From the NCBI RefSeq assembly GCF_016632335.1, contig NZ_JAEPBG010000015.1:82795-146794 (forward strand): DNA of 64,000 nt, given 5' to 3'. Shown here in pieces: positions 1-7,759 of this stretch; positions within the stretch are counted from its first letter, which is position 1, and every line of letters begins with the position of its first letter. The position numbers and the translations under genes were made by a program. Under the pieces are notes generated by a model. That model saw only the letters and a list, made by a program, of their open reading frames with translations, was not told the origin of the DNA and ran no database searches. This DNA is from Noviherbaspirillum pedocola (GTDB lineage Bacteria; Pseudomonadota; Gammaproteobacteria; Burkholderiales; Burkholderiaceae_D).

Positions 1-1151
1 GTGTCTGCAATATCGGCCAGATCCACCGCGGTCGATGCCAGGCATTCCGGGGTCGGGTAGAACTGATGCGTTTTCTGGTCGGGAATCCGGCCAGTGCGCG
101 TTAGCTCGTCCAGCACCGGCTGCACCTCGTAGTCAAAGCTCCAGTTGCCCATCGTGCCCGGCACGCCTCCCAGATACTGCAGGACCTGCACCGTGCGATG
201 GTTCGGCTTGATCGAGTTGTAGAAGAAGGAAATCGACTTGCCCGTCCTGTCCACCCTTCCTCGCGCCAACTCCGACAGCACCTCGAACGGCACCAGGTCA
301 TGCACCATCGTGAAATCCTTCGGCGCCTTCGCGGGTTTCGTACGAAACTCGTTCGGGATTGCCATCGGATGCAGCCAGGCCAACACCTGATTCAGGCGAT
401 ACGCGATATCCGGATGAACTTCCAGGTGCGCGGTTCCCTTCATGTACAGCCGCACGCGGAACGCGCCGCCGTCGAAGCATTTCCATTCCCCATACTGGCG
501 GTTGCGGTACATGCTGTTCAGGTCATCGTGGGTCACGTTGGCAAACGGCGCGTCACGGCCCATGAACTTGGCAATCACACAGCGCAAGTCATGGATATAG
601 TTCGACCGATCGTAGTTCAGCGTGTCGTAATGCGAGCGCAGGTGGGCGATGATCATGCGCTTGCCGAATCCTTCCGGCGCGTTGGTCAAATGCTCGCCCG
701 ACAAGGCGCGAAACAGCCCGTCTACCCGCTCAGCGAAGAACTGGGAGCGCTGCGCCAGCAACGCGCCGATGGTGGCTTTCACCGACTCCGGCTCGAAGGC
801 CGGCGTCTTGTGGCCGCGGATCTGCTCGTTCCACTCGTTGCGCTTGGCCGCCGGCATGGAGTCCAGCACGTCAGTCAGCGACATGGCGCGGGACCAGTAA
901 CTGGCATCGAGCTCACGCACTGCCGGCGCGAGCTCGAAGAGGCTGGCTGCGCTGATGCTGCTGATCTGATTCTCGATCTGCGCCCCGGCCATGAAGTAAT
1001 GCATGACGCGGGTCTCCCCGGCGACATACGACGCGATGCGCTCCAGGTCTTCCCTGTCCTTGCGATACGCGGACAGCAGCGAATCGATCGGGGTGAAAAC
1101 AGCCAACTGGTTTTGGTCGCCCGCGAACAGCTGCGGTTCATTCATGTTCAT
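1..1151 (-). CDS. DUF4942-type protein with methyltransferase start (partial)
   Basis: The minus-strand frame is open from an ATG at 1151, preceded by AAGGAG about 7 nt upstream, to the window edge, giving about 383 residues without the C-terminus. The protein resembles DUF4942 proteins of plasmids and integrative elements. In these a helical N-terminal domain precedes a class I SAM-dependent methyltransferase. The last visible residues include FYPTPECLASTAVDLADI, which looks like the entry to the methyltransferase domain, so the catalytic motifs should lie beyond the edge. A conserved leader motif lies at 1214-1236. A DNA-modification role is inferred from the family and from the second methyltransferase at 55195. 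The large plus-strand frame covering the same bases is a shadow. Confidence 0.75.
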   Translation of the reverse strand, partial: MNMNEPQLFAGDQNQLAVFTPIDSLLSAYRKDREDLERIASYVAGETRVMHYFMAGAQIENQISSISAASLFELAPAVRELDASYWSRAMSLTDVLDSMPAAKRNEWNEQIRGHKTPAFEPESVKATIGALLAQRSQFFAERVDGLFRALSGEHLTNAPEGFGKRMIIAHLRSHYDTLNYDRSNYIHDLRCVIAKFMGRDAPFANVTHDDLNSMYRNRQYGEWKCFDGGAFRVRLYMKGTAHLEVHPDIAYRLNQVLAWLHPMAIPNEFRTKPAKAPKDFTMVHDLVPFEVLSELARGRVDRTGKSISFFYNSIKPNHRTVQVLQYLGGVPGTMGNWSFDYEVQPVLDELTRTGRIPDQKTHQFYPTPECLASTAVDLADIAD

Positions 1152-1213
1152 ACGTTTCTCCTTGAAGGTTAAGGATGTGAGTCACGGAACCGGCTAACGC
1201 CGGCGTTCTACTT

Positions 1214-1236
1214 GCGACAAGGAGATGACAAACAGG
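1214..1236 (-). promoter_or_regulatory. Conserved leader motif upstream of DUF4942 gene
   Basis: Read on the minus strand, this contains TGTTTGTCATCTCCTTGTCG. It matches leaders before other minus-strand genes, notably 5185-5203 and 22303-22319. In these three leaders it is followed by a short CCGG...CCGG hairpin before the start codon. Promoter function is inferred. Confidence 0.45.
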
Positions 1237-1260
1237 GACCAGCAAGAAAAATCAGGCAGG

Positions 1261-1305
1261 AAAAGAAAAAACCCGCGTCATTCCTCGAGTGAGGAAAGCG
1301 CGGGC
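1261..1305 (-). terminator. Intrinsic terminator of the 94-aa gene
   Basis: On the minus strand a CCCGCG...CGCGGG stem with an inner TCCTC/GAGGA stem is followed by a T-rich run. It lies just after the stop codon at 1321. Confidence 0.8.
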
Positions 1306-1320
1306 AGTGAGGTTGAGAAG

Positions 1321-1605
1321 TTACTTCGGTGGGTGCATGGCGTTGACCAGCGCAAGCTCGGCCCGCGCGGCGGCATCCCGCGTCGGATACGTATGGTCGC
1401 CGGGACCGCCAAGATCGCGACGCCTGTGGTCGCAGACGATGCGCCATTTTTCGTCAGGGTAGTTGTTGCTCACACAGCCGCAGGCACCGCCCGGACGGCG
1501 GACATTGTGGACGTACCAGCCGCCATGGCGCCAGCGGGAATACACCGGCTGCCAATCCTGCTCTTCTGCGACGGGTGCGTGGGGATTGCGGACATTGCCT
1601 TGCAT
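1321..1605 (-). CDS. Hypothetical protein, 94 aa
   Basis: This is a short basic protein rich in Trp, Tyr, Arg and Cys (for example WRHGGWYVHNVRR and GGACGCVSNNYPDEKWRIVCDH). No family was recognised. It is accepted as real because it ends directly before a strong intrinsic terminator and is preceded by the recurrent leader motif about 70-90 nt upstream. The start at 1605 is the only in-frame ATG before the coding-like part; its ribosome binding site is weak, so the start is uncertain. The two cysteines in a GACGC context could bind metal, but nothing proves this. No function is assigned. Confidence 0.55.
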   Translation of the reverse strand: MQGNVRNPHAPVAEEQDWQPVYSRWRHGGWYVHNVRRPGGACGCVSNNYPDEKWRIVCDHRRRDLGGPGDHTYPTRDAAARAELALVNAMHPPK

Positions 1606-1672
1606 GGGAAAGCTACTTGTGAGGTCGGGTAGATGTTTGGCCCTTGGCAGAGCCAGGGATTGATCGGACCTA

Positions 1673-1696
1673 CCGAGATGCGCCACAAGGAAATGC
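1673..1696 (-). promoter_or_regulatory. Conserved leader motif before the 94-aa gene
   Basis: On the minus strand this reads TTTCCTTGTGGCGCATCTCGG-like sequence. It is almost identical to the motif at 28398-28420, which precedes an unrelated gene. The shared core is TGTGGCGCATCTCGG. Confidence 0.4.
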
Positions 1697-1727
1697 AAAC
1701 GCTGATCAGCAAATGGAGAAATACAGG

Positions 1728-2468
1728 TCAGGAAGTCGCAGAGTCGGGCGTGGTGTGCGCGGACACGCCTGGTGTATTTTCGTCCGGGGCTATCTGGGTC
1801 AGCTGATAACCGTAGCCGTAAATCGTCGCCAGCCGATAGCCATGCTCGGGGACGAGATGCAGCTTGGTGCGCACGCGAGACATATGGGTGTCCAGCGTCC
1901 GGGATTGCTGGCCCGGTTCGCTTCGCCACACCTCTTCCATGAGGAAAGCCCGGGATAACGGCCGGCCGAGATGGCGAAACAACAGCAGCGCCAGATCGAA
2001 TTCGTTGCTTGTCACAGTGATCGGCTCGCCTGCGCGCGTGATGCGTCTGCGGCGCGTCTCGAACATGAAATCGCCAAAATGCAGCTTTTCTTCAACCGCC
2101 AACAAGGGGTATGCCTGACGCATGAGCACACGAAGCCTGAGCACCAGATCCGTGCGGCGTATCGGTTTGAGCGCGTAGCCATCCGCCCCGGCCGCGAGCG
2201 CGTCGACGAGCGCTTCTTCATCGGCCCCTCGAAAAAGACAAAAGATCGGCACGGTGGCGGGCAGGCTTTCCCGCAGTAGCCGCACCAGGCCCGGAACCTC
2301 TCTTTCGTTTTGCCACTGCACGAGGATCAGATGAAACGGCTCACGCCGATGCTTCTCCAGAACCTCGCTGATCGCCGTGACCGGCACGCAGTCCAACGCC
2401 ACCTCGGCCAGCATGTGACAGACCTCGTCGGCCCGACTGGCGTCATCGTGAAGCAATGCGGTTTTCAT
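1728..2468 (-). CDS. Atypical OmpR-type response regulator, no phospho-Asp
   Basis: This 246-aa protein has a receiver-like N-terminus (about 1-115) and an OmpR/PhoB winged-helix DNA-binding domain (about 125-232) containing ITVTSNEFDLALLLFRHLG and RVRTKLHLVPEHGYRLATIYGYGY. Acidic residues near the N-terminus (HDD, 7-9) and the conserved lysine (LKPIRR, K101) are present. The phosphoacceptor aspartate is missing: the strand that should end in Asp reads LILVQWQN, with Gln at about 51. The protein is therefore probably phosphorylation-independent or ligand-gated. No partner kinase gene is adjacent. It may regulate the downstream minus-strand neighbours, but no target is visible. The winged helix is clear; the signalling mode is inferred. 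Confidence 0.85.
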   Translation of the reverse strand: MKTALLHDDASRADEVCHMLAEVALDCVPVTAISEVLEKHRREPFHLILVQWQNEREVPGLVRLLRESLPATVPIFCLFRGADEEALVDALAAGADGYALKPIRRTDLVLRLRVLMRQAYPLLAVEEKLHFGDFMFETRRRRITRAGEPITVTSNEFDLALLLFRHLGRPLSRAFLMEEVWRSEPGQQSRTLDTHMSRVRTKLHLVPEHGYRLATIYGYGYQLTQIAPDENTPGVSAHTTPDSATS

Positions 2469-2634
2469 AGTAGAGGGGATGGCGCCGGCCGACCCGAATG
2501 GCAGCGGCAGCCAATTGCCCTTGTATCCCTGAATTTAATTATGTTGATTTTCGTCAATATTCCCACAGTTGCAGTTTCTATACACGAATTATTTCAAGCG
2601 TGTTGCAGTTTTGCGAAACCATTGCGGCGCGGGC

Positions 2635-2661
2635 GAAAAAAAACCGGCTCTCAGGCCGGTT
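2635..2661 (-). terminator. Intrinsic terminator of the chemoreceptor gene
   Basis: On the minus strand ACCGGCC...GGCCGGT-type hairpin is followed by eight Ts. It lies 20 nt after the stop of the chemoreceptor gene. Confidence 0.8.
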
Positions 2662-2680
2662 TCTCGTCACGCGGAAGGAT

Positions 2681-4390
2681 TCAGAATTCCGCCCATTCCT
2701 CGCCGCTATGCGCAGGCACAGGCGAGCGCTGCACGCTGGCCAGCACGCGCGAGCCCGATGGCCGCGCAAGAGAGCGGGCCGGAACGGAGGACTTCACCGC
2801 CATGCGGGGCGCGGTGTGCGGTGCGGCCAAGCCAGCGGCGCTGCTCGACACTTGAAACACGCTCACGGCCTGTGCCAGGCTTGCCGCCTGTTCCTGCAGC
2901 GAGGCGGCTGCGGCAGCGGCTTCTTCCACCAGCGCCGCGTTCTGCTGGGTCACCTGATCCATCTGTGCCACCGCCTGATTCACCTGCTCGATGCCGGCGC
3001 TCTGCTCGGCGCTGGCCGCAGTGATTTCGGCCATCATGTCGGTGACGCGCTGCACGCTGTTCACCACCTCATCCATCGTGCTGCCCGCCAGCGCCGCCTG
3101 CTGCGTGCCGGCATCGACCTTCTCCACGGAGCTGTTGATCAGTTCCTTGATTTCCTTCGCCGCCGCGGCCGAGCGCTGCGCCAGACTGCGCACTTCGCTG
3201 GCCACCACGGCGAAGCCCCTGCCCTGCTCGCCGGCGCGCGCCGCTTCCACCGCCGCATTCAGCGCCAGGATATTGGTCTGGAAGGCGATGCCGTCGATGG
3301 TCGTGATGATGTCGGCGATCTTCTTCGACGCGGCATCGATTTCCGCCATTGTCGACACCACTTGGGACACCGCCGCACCGCTGTTCCTGGCCACTTCCGA
3401 CGCGGTCTGCGCCAACTGGTTGGCCTGACGCGCATTGTCCGCATTCTGCTTCACGGTCGACGTCAGTTCTTCCATCGACGACGCGGTTTCTTCGAGCGAG
3501 GAGGCTTGCTGCTCGGTGCGGGAAGACAGGTCCATATTGCCGCTGGCGATCTCGCTGGAGGCGGTCGCAATGGTGTCGGTGCTCAGACGGACTTCGGAAA
3601 CCGTCTTCAGCAGGCTGGCATTCATGGTCTTGAGAGCGGTCATCAGCGCGCCCACTTCGTCTTTGGACTTGATCTCGATGTCGGCAGTCAGATCGCCCGA
3701 CGCGACTTTCTCGGCAATGCCGACGGCGCCGGTTAGCGGCACGGTAATGCTGCGTGAGAGCAGCCAGCCAAGGATGGCGCTGACTGCCAGGCCCACGATG
3801 GCAAATCCGATCAGGAGGGTCTTCGCCTCACCGTACACCTTCTCCATGGCTGCATCGGTTTCCTCAAGACGCTTTTTCTGATGGTCGAGAAGAGCCTGCA
3901 TCGCGTTCAGATAGGCATTCATCACCGGCAGCATCTCTTTTTGCGAGCGCGCACTGATGTCGGCCGCATCCGCCTTGCCCGATTCTTTCAATGCAAAGAG
4001 ACTGTTGCGGATATCTAGATACTTCGCGCGCTGCGCTGTGATGTCGGCAAGCAGTCGCTTGCCTTCCTCGCTTTTGACAAGTTCCTCGAGCTGCTTCTGG
4101 ATCTTGTTGTTGCGGTCGCGGCTTTGCTCCATGCCGTCTGCGAAATACCGCTGGTCTTCGGCATCATTGCTCTTGATCCTGGCATAGGTGCGTACGGCGT
4201 TGGCGCTCGTGACGCCCAGCCACTCGGTGACCAATTGCTGCTTGGTGCCGTCTTCCTTTACGGCTTGTTTGGCGTCCATGACGCGCGACAGCTCCCAAAT
4301 GCCAGTCACCACCATTGAGGCCATGAGGATCAATACAGCAGCGAAGGCGAGCGCAAGTCGCATACCAATTTTCAGATTTGCAATTCTCAT
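2681..4390 (-). CDS. Methyl-accepting chemotaxis protein (four-helix-bundle type)
   Basis: This is a 569-aa inner-membrane chemoreceptor. A first membrane helix (about 11-32) is followed by a periplasmic helical ligand domain (about 35-185, 4HB_MCP-like), a second membrane helix (about 188-208), a HAMP domain and a cytoplasmic signalling domain. The conserved hairpin tip, including [20 protein letters not shown], lies at about 375-400. The protein ends in EEWAEF, which fits the xWxxF pentapeptide tether for CheR and CheB. It would feed a CheA/CheW array encoded elsewhere, since no che genes are in the window. It is flanked by unrelated genes and has its own terminator. The ligand cannot be inferred. 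Confidence 0.95.
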   Translation of the reverse strand: MRIANLKIGMRLALAFAAVLILMASMVVTGIWELSRVMDAKQAVKEDGTKQQLVTEWLGVTSANAVRTYARIKSNDAEDQRYFADGMEQSRDRNNKIQKQLEELVKSEEGKRLLADITAQRAKYLDIRNSLFALKESGKADAADISARSQKEMLPVMNAYLNAMQALLDHQKKRLEETDAAMEKVYGEAKTLLIGFAIVGLAVSAILGWLLSRSITVPLTGAVGIAEKVASGDLTADIEIKSKDEVGALMTALKTMNASLLKTVSEVRLSTDTIATASSEIASGNMDLSSRTEQQASSLEETASSMEELTSTVKQNADNARQANQLAQTASEVARNSGAAVSQVVSTMAEIDAASKKIADIITTIDGIAFQTNILALNAAVEAARAGEQGRGFAVVASEVRSLAQRSAAAAKEIKELINSSVEKVDAGTQQAALAGSTMDEVVNSVQRVTDMMAEITAASAEQSAGIEQVNQAVAQMDQVTQQNAALVEEAAAAAASLQEQAASLAQAVSVFQVSSSAAGLAAPHTAPRMAVKSSVPARSLARPSGSRVLASVQRSPVPAHSGEEWAEF

Positions 4391-4619
4391 CTTGTTTCAG
4401 TTTTAAAGTTATAAAAGATGCAGCAGATGCGGTATGGATAGGTACGGCTAGGCGCACATCGCTCCTCGTATAAGAAAAGCAATACATAGCGCGTATGTAT
4501 CGACATGGGAAACCGGCCATTCTTGGTGTTTCCTTTCGTAAATAAATTGACCGTGCTCAATAATTACGAAAATGTCGCGTCCGCCGCACTGTTTTGACGC
4601 ATCTCCTTTCTGAACGCGC
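4391..4619. other. Intergenic region, no gene seen
   Basis: This is the upstream region of the chemoreceptor gene. It is visibly AT-richer than its flanks and contains an inverted repeat ATACAT-N7-ATGTAT at about 4484-4502, a possible operator. Short open frames here lack coding character. Confidence 0.4.
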
Positions 4620-4653
4620 AAGAAAAAGCCCACGATCCGAAGATCGTGGGCGG
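4620..4653 (-). terminator. Intrinsic terminator
   Basis: On the minus strand GCCCACGATC...GATCGTGGGC is followed by TTTTTCTT. It serves the gene ending at 4689. Confidence 0.8.
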
Positions 4654-4688
4654 TGTTGGGGTTAAAGACGGATTGCGCTGCTGTAGCG

Positions 4689-5129
4689 TTATTTGATGTA
4701 TCCCGCTGCCCGGGAATACTCGATATTGCCGGGACCGATATAGACAATGGCGACATCCTGCGCGAGGCATTGGCCGCCGGCGAACGCAAACCGCTCGCCC
4801 GCTTCGATGGCTTTCAGCGCGTCGTGCCATTTCTTGTACACGACGAATCCCCATTTCTCGCCTTTCTTCATCGAGAAGCGCGGGAACTGCACATCGCGCT
4901 GGAACTCGAGCACTGCGTGGAGCCGCTTTGCCTCCGTGGTTTGCGCCGACCAGTCGCCAATGATCAGGTCGGTGGCTTCCGTCACCGGGATCACCAGTTG
5001 GGCATAGCCGGCATAGTCCACGAACTCGTCCATGTTCATTAGCCAGCCCTTGCGATGGGTTCCGTGGAAGGTGCCGCTGGCTTGTACTCCGTTTGCTTCG
5101 ATGTCTGCGACTGAATATTTCGTTTGCAT
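4689..5129 (-). CDS. Hypothetical protein, 146 aa
   Basis: This is a soluble protein starting MQTKYSVADIEANGVQASG, with no signal peptide or membrane helix. No family was recognised. It is accepted as a gene because it has a conserved leader motif 56-74 nt upstream, a GGAG-like ribosome binding site, a full-length frame and a terminator after the stop. The composition (for example EKWGFVVYKKWHDALKAIEAG) suggests a compact alpha/beta fold. It lies downstream of the putative DNA-modification pair but is separated from it by a terminator, so it is probably an independent unit. No function is assigned. Confidence 0.65.
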   Translation of the reverse strand: MQTKYSVADIEANGVQASGTFHGTHRKGWLMNMDEFVDYAGYAQLVIPVTEATDLIIGDWSAQTTEAKRLHAVLEFQRDVQFPRFSMKKGEKWGFVVYKKWHDALKAIEAGERFAFAGGQCLAQDVAIVYIGPGNIEYSRAAGYIK

Positions 5130-5184
5130 GGATTTCTCCGAGAGTGAATGGGTGATTCCGGCCGAGGCCGGAGTTGCGCTTGCT

Positions 5185-5203
5185 CGAGGAGATGCGAAAC
5201 ACG
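5185..5203 (-). promoter_or_regulatory. Conserved leader motif before the 146-aa gene
   Basis: On the minus strand this reads GTGTTTCGCATCTCCTCGAG. It matches the leader of the ParB gene (22303-22319) almost base for base. Both are followed by GAGCAA and then a CCGGC...GCCGG hairpin. Confidence 0.5.
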
Positions 5204-5222
5204 GGCGCACAAGCCGTGCCGC

Positions 5223-5262
5223 AAAAGAAAAACGCTCCCGATCGGTGAAGATCGAGAGCGTG
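5223..5262 (-). terminator. Terminator of the DUF6884/TGT-like operon
   Basis: On the minus strand ACGCTCTCGAT...ATCGGGAGCGT is followed by TTTTTCTTTT. It lies 15 nt after the stop of the DUF6884 gene. Confidence 0.8.
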
Positions 5263-5277
5263 GTACCGCGATTAAAA

Positions 5278-5937
5278 CTAGGCAGCCAGCGCCATGACAT
5301 GCCGGATCGCTTCATCCGGCCCGCGATGGAGGTTTTCGAGGATGCGGGCAGCGACTTCCCCCTTGAGCCCGATGTTGCCGCAGGCGTAGCCACTGGTGTC
5401 GCTTTGCCTGAGCTTCACCAGCTGGAACGCCGGCGAGAACTGCTTTGCCGAAGCTGTTCCACACAATGCCCACGTTGGTGAGCGCAGTTGCGTGATGGCG
5501 TCGAAACCGCACGCTTGTAGGTAGCGTTCTCCAAGAAGAATCAGGACCAGGTCCGCGTCGGTATCCAGCACCGCACGGATGCTTTCCCGGATGCCGAGCA
5601 TGGTGGCCCATGCGTGGCTTTCCTTTTTCTTCATGCCATTGAACGTCATCTCGTACGGGGCGATAAGCTGCTCCTCCGGGATGAGGCCATAGCCGGCTGA
5701 CAGGATCGAGACGCTGACCGCCGCGCCCTGTTCCCTTGCCGCGTGAACGCCGCGCATCAGACGCACATGCTGCTCGCCCGAATACAGCGCCACGGCGGGC
5801 CGCATCCACTGCGCCAGCTCGGCTTCCCGGCTTCTGATGTGGCTTGCGCCCTTTGCGAAGTCAGCCTGCGTGAGCTGGTTCGGAGGCGAGGCCGTTTTCT
5901 TACCGGTGCAAGAAGTGATGATCGAGACTTTCATCAT
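5278..5937 (-). CDS. DUF6884/YaaA-like protein
   Basis: This 219-aa soluble protein begins VSIITSCTGKK (positions 4-14) and contains SILSAGYGLIPEEQLIAPYE around residue 80-100. Both patterns recall DUF6884 and the wider YaaA-like fold, which occur in phage and mobile-element proteins linked to 7-deazaguanine and TGT-related chemistry. The gene starts 6 nt after the end of the TGT-like gene and shares its terminator, so the two are an operon. By analogy with fused or neighbouring DUF6884/TGT proteins, it may bind a base or nucleic acid in the same reaction. The fold assignment is from motif recognition, and the biochemical role is inference. An alternative start is the next codon (5934). Confidence 0.6.
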   Translation of the reverse strand: MMKVSIITSCTGKKTASPPNQLTQADFAKGASHIRSREAELAQWMRPAVALYSGEQHVRLMRGVHAAREQGAAVSVSILSAGYGLIPEEQLIAPYEMTFNGMKKKESHAWATMLGIRESIRAVLDTDADLVLILLGERYLQACGFDAITQLRSPTWALCGTASAKQFSPAFQLVKLRQSDTSGYACGNIGLKGEVAARILENLHRGPDEAIRHVMALAA

Positions 5938-5943
5938 CCCCTC

Positions 5944-7182
5944 CTACGCGGCCAGCGCCAGCGCGTTGTCCTGCTGCTCGCCACCGTCGAACACGGTGGC
6001 CACTGCGACGGCCCGCATGCGCGCGGACAGCGCCTTCAACGCCGCTTCACCGAAGACATGGTGCAAGCCGCAGGCCCAGAGCATGTTCCACTCCGGATCG
6101 ATGGCGTCGACCAGGTCCCTGAGCCCCTCAGCGCTACTGCGGTGCGTTCGGACCCATAGCCTGACGGCCTTGGGCTCGTGCACGCCGTAGAAGCTGGCGA
6201 TCGCCTTCACACTGCGCTCGGTCATCCAGCCGCGGCCGCACACCACCTCGTACATCAGCTCGGTCGGATCGAACGATCCTTCCCAAGCCTCGTCTTCGCG
6301 CTCCTCGATCAACCTGCCATGCTCATGGCTGATCGACATTGTCTCCTTGCGCAGTTGGTTCGCGTCACAGGAAACCATGGCGCCGGGGCAGTTTTCCAGG
6401 AAGGCATACGCGATCCTGAACAACGGCAGGCCCATCGAAGCGCGCCCGAGGATGTGGAAGCGACTGAAGCCGCGGATGGTGGCGATATCGGATAACGCCA
6501 TTGCCGCTGCCGCACTGGGAATGCCAAGCGTGATGTCCCGCGTGCCAAGGATGTCCGCTACCGTCTCAGCCGTTACGCCGGCCGGTGTCTGTCCTTTCTG
6601 AAGCGGGACAATGACATTGACGCCGGCGGCGATGTACTCGCCAATCCTGCTGCGATGTTCCTGCAGCAGTTCCAGCGACCATTCCGGATGCGCGAGCACA
6701 TCCGGCATCACCAGCGCCAGGTTGAAGCGATGCGCCTGGGGCAGGCCGTCGACGAGCGCGTCATAGGCAGCAAAAACCTTCTGGAAATCGGCGAGCGGCG
6801 TGGTTGCCTTCCCCTCCTTCCATTTGGCGAACCTGCCATACGCGCCGGAGTCAACGAAGCACTTCCCGCTGCGAGACAGGTAGTCCTTCAGCAGATGCAT
6901 GACGCGCGGCCGGATCAGATCGGCCACGACGCCAACATCCTTGCCAGCCGTGATCAGGCCAAGGGCGTCAAAATATGCCGATCCGCCTGAGTGGAAAACA
7001 GCACTGAAACGCTCGGGGCAGACGGTGTCATTCAGGGCAAAGAGGCCGCCCGAGAACACCGGCACCGACTTGTGCGATTTCACGGGGGCCAGCTTCGGCC
7101 GTACCGCTTTCGATACAACAGGGATTTCGCCAAACAGATCATGTTGTGATCGTCCGGCAGTCACGGACTGCAAATGGTTCAT
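5944..7182 (-). CDS. TGT/DpdA-like TIM-barrel protein
   Basis: This 412-aa protein has motifs placed as in tRNA-guanine transglycosylase-like enzymes: FVDSGAYGRF with D111-S-G, VMPDVLAH with D161, IVPLQKGQ near 191-198, a glycine turn at LGIPS (219-223), FHILGRAS near 242-249 and SCDANQ with D273. In TGT and DpdA enzymes these positions hold the catalytic aspartates and the base-binding loop. DpdA-type members exchange guanine in DNA for a 7-deazaguanine. No queuosine-precursor genes (folE, queC, queD, queE) lie in the window, so a substrate would have to come from the host. The ATG at 7182 fits, with a leader motif at 7282-7304. The C-terminal ~130 residues are unassigned. Confidence is moderate for the barrel and lower for DNA as substrate. 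Confidence 0.6.
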   Translation of the reverse strand: MNHLQSVTAGRSQHDLFGEIPVVSKAVRPKLAPVKSHKSVPVFSGGLFALNDTVCPERFSAVFHSGGSAYFDALGLITAGKDVGVVADLIRPRVMHLLKDYLSRSGKCFVDSGAYGRFAKWKEGKATTPLADFQKVFAAYDALVDGLPQAHRFNLALVMPDVLAHPEWSLELLQEHRSRIGEYIAAGVNVIVPLQKGQTPAGVTAETVADILGTRDITLGIPSAAAAMALSDIATIRGFSRFHILGRASMGLPLFRIAYAFLENCPGAMVSCDANQLRKETMSISHEHGRLIEEREDEAWEGSFDPTELMYEVVCGRGWMTERSVKAIASFYGVHEPKAVRLWVRTHRSSAEGLRDLVDAIDPEWNMLWACGLHHVFGEAALKALSARMRAVAVATVFDGGEQQDNALALAA

Positions 7183-7281
7183 GATGCTTCTCCTGAGAGG
7201 TCATATCCGGTCCTTGCGGGAACCTGGATACGGGGTGGGTTGAGGGTCGAGACGTGATTTCCCAAAGCGAGAGTTCGCCGG

Positions 7282-7304
7282 GCGAATAAGGAATGACCAA
7301 CAGG
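7282..7304 (-). promoter_or_regulatory. Conserved leader motif before the TGT-like gene
   Basis: On the minus strand this includes CTGTTGGTCATTCCTTATTC. It aligns with the motif at 1214-1236 but lies further (about 100-120 nt) from the start codon than most copies. Confidence 0.35.
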
Positions 7305-7344
7305 AGAGTGGAAGGCGGAACGAGGAGAAGCGGCTGCGTGGACG

Positions 7345-7372
7345 TTGACCCCGTTGAGACCAACGCTATACT
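7345..7372 (+). promoter_or_regulatory. Promoter with embedded inverted repeat, upstream of RHH gene
   Basis: TTGACC (7345-7350) and TATACT (7367-7372) are separated by 16 nt. The spacer holds the inverted repeat GTTG-N4-CAAC. The site is nearly identical to that at 7691-7718, so both probably bind the same repressor, most likely the RHH protein encoded between them. Confidence 0.7.
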
Positions 7373-7399
7373 GGGCGCGAACCTATATGACCGCGATCC

Positions 7400-7636
7400 A
7401 TGGCCGAGAAAAAAACCTATGACCGAACCCGCACCGAGCGTAGTCAGCGCCTCGGTGACGAGATCAAGGCCGCCGGCGGCGCTGCCTTTCCGGTTCGATT
7501 CCGTACTGCCGAAGAGTTGCAGAAGCTACAGGACCTGATCGAGTGGGGCTACGGGGCGAACCGCAACGATGTGCTGCGCCGCCTGGTAGAAGAAAAGCAC
7601 ACCGCCCTGATGAAGAAGGCCGGCAAAGCCCGATAG
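7400..7636 (+). CDS. Ribbon-helix-helix-like regulator, 78 aa
   Basis: The pattern FPVRFRTAEELQKLQDLI (29-46), then a loop with NRNDVLRRLVEEKH, fits a ribbon-helix-helix fold: a basic beta strand (PVRF) and two helices. Such proteins are dimeric operator-binding repressors. The gene lies between two near-identical promoter/operator sites, one before itself and one before the Mom-like gene, so it probably represses both. This is an inference from layout. The N-terminus (MAEKKTYDRTRTERSQ) is basic and probably disordered. The ATG at 7400 lies 28 nt after the -10 box. Confidence 0.65.
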   Translation: MAEKKTYDRTRTERSQRLGDEIKAAGGAAFPVRFRTAEELQKLQDLIEWGYGANRNDVLRRLVEEKHTALMKKAGKAR

Positions 7637-7690
7637 CCGCTGACCGATATCGGTTCGTGCTGAGCGTGGGCGCTCCGTTGCTGGCGCTTG

Positions 7691-7718
7691 TTGACACCGT
7701 TGGTATCAACGCTATACT
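7691..7718 (+). promoter_or_regulatory. Promoter with embedded inverted repeat, upstream of Mom-like gene
   Basis: A consensus TTGACA (7691-7696), a 16-nt spacer and TATACT (7713-7718). The spacer contains CGTTG-GTAT-CAACG. The start codon of the Mom-like gene follows at 7760. Confidence 0.75.
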
Positions 7719-7759
7719 TTGCCGATCAGCAACTAACACGCGCAAGTGCCAGGTTCCCT

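Noticed and set aside
198..1172. 324-aa plus-strand open frame
   Set aside because: It lies opposite the DUF4942-type gene, which has a ribosome binding site and recognisable family features. The plus frame has an Arg/His/Val-rich composition typical of a shadow.
2498..3736. 412-aa plus-strand open frame
   Set aside because: Antisense shadow of the chemoreceptor gene, with His/Arg/Gly-rich composition.
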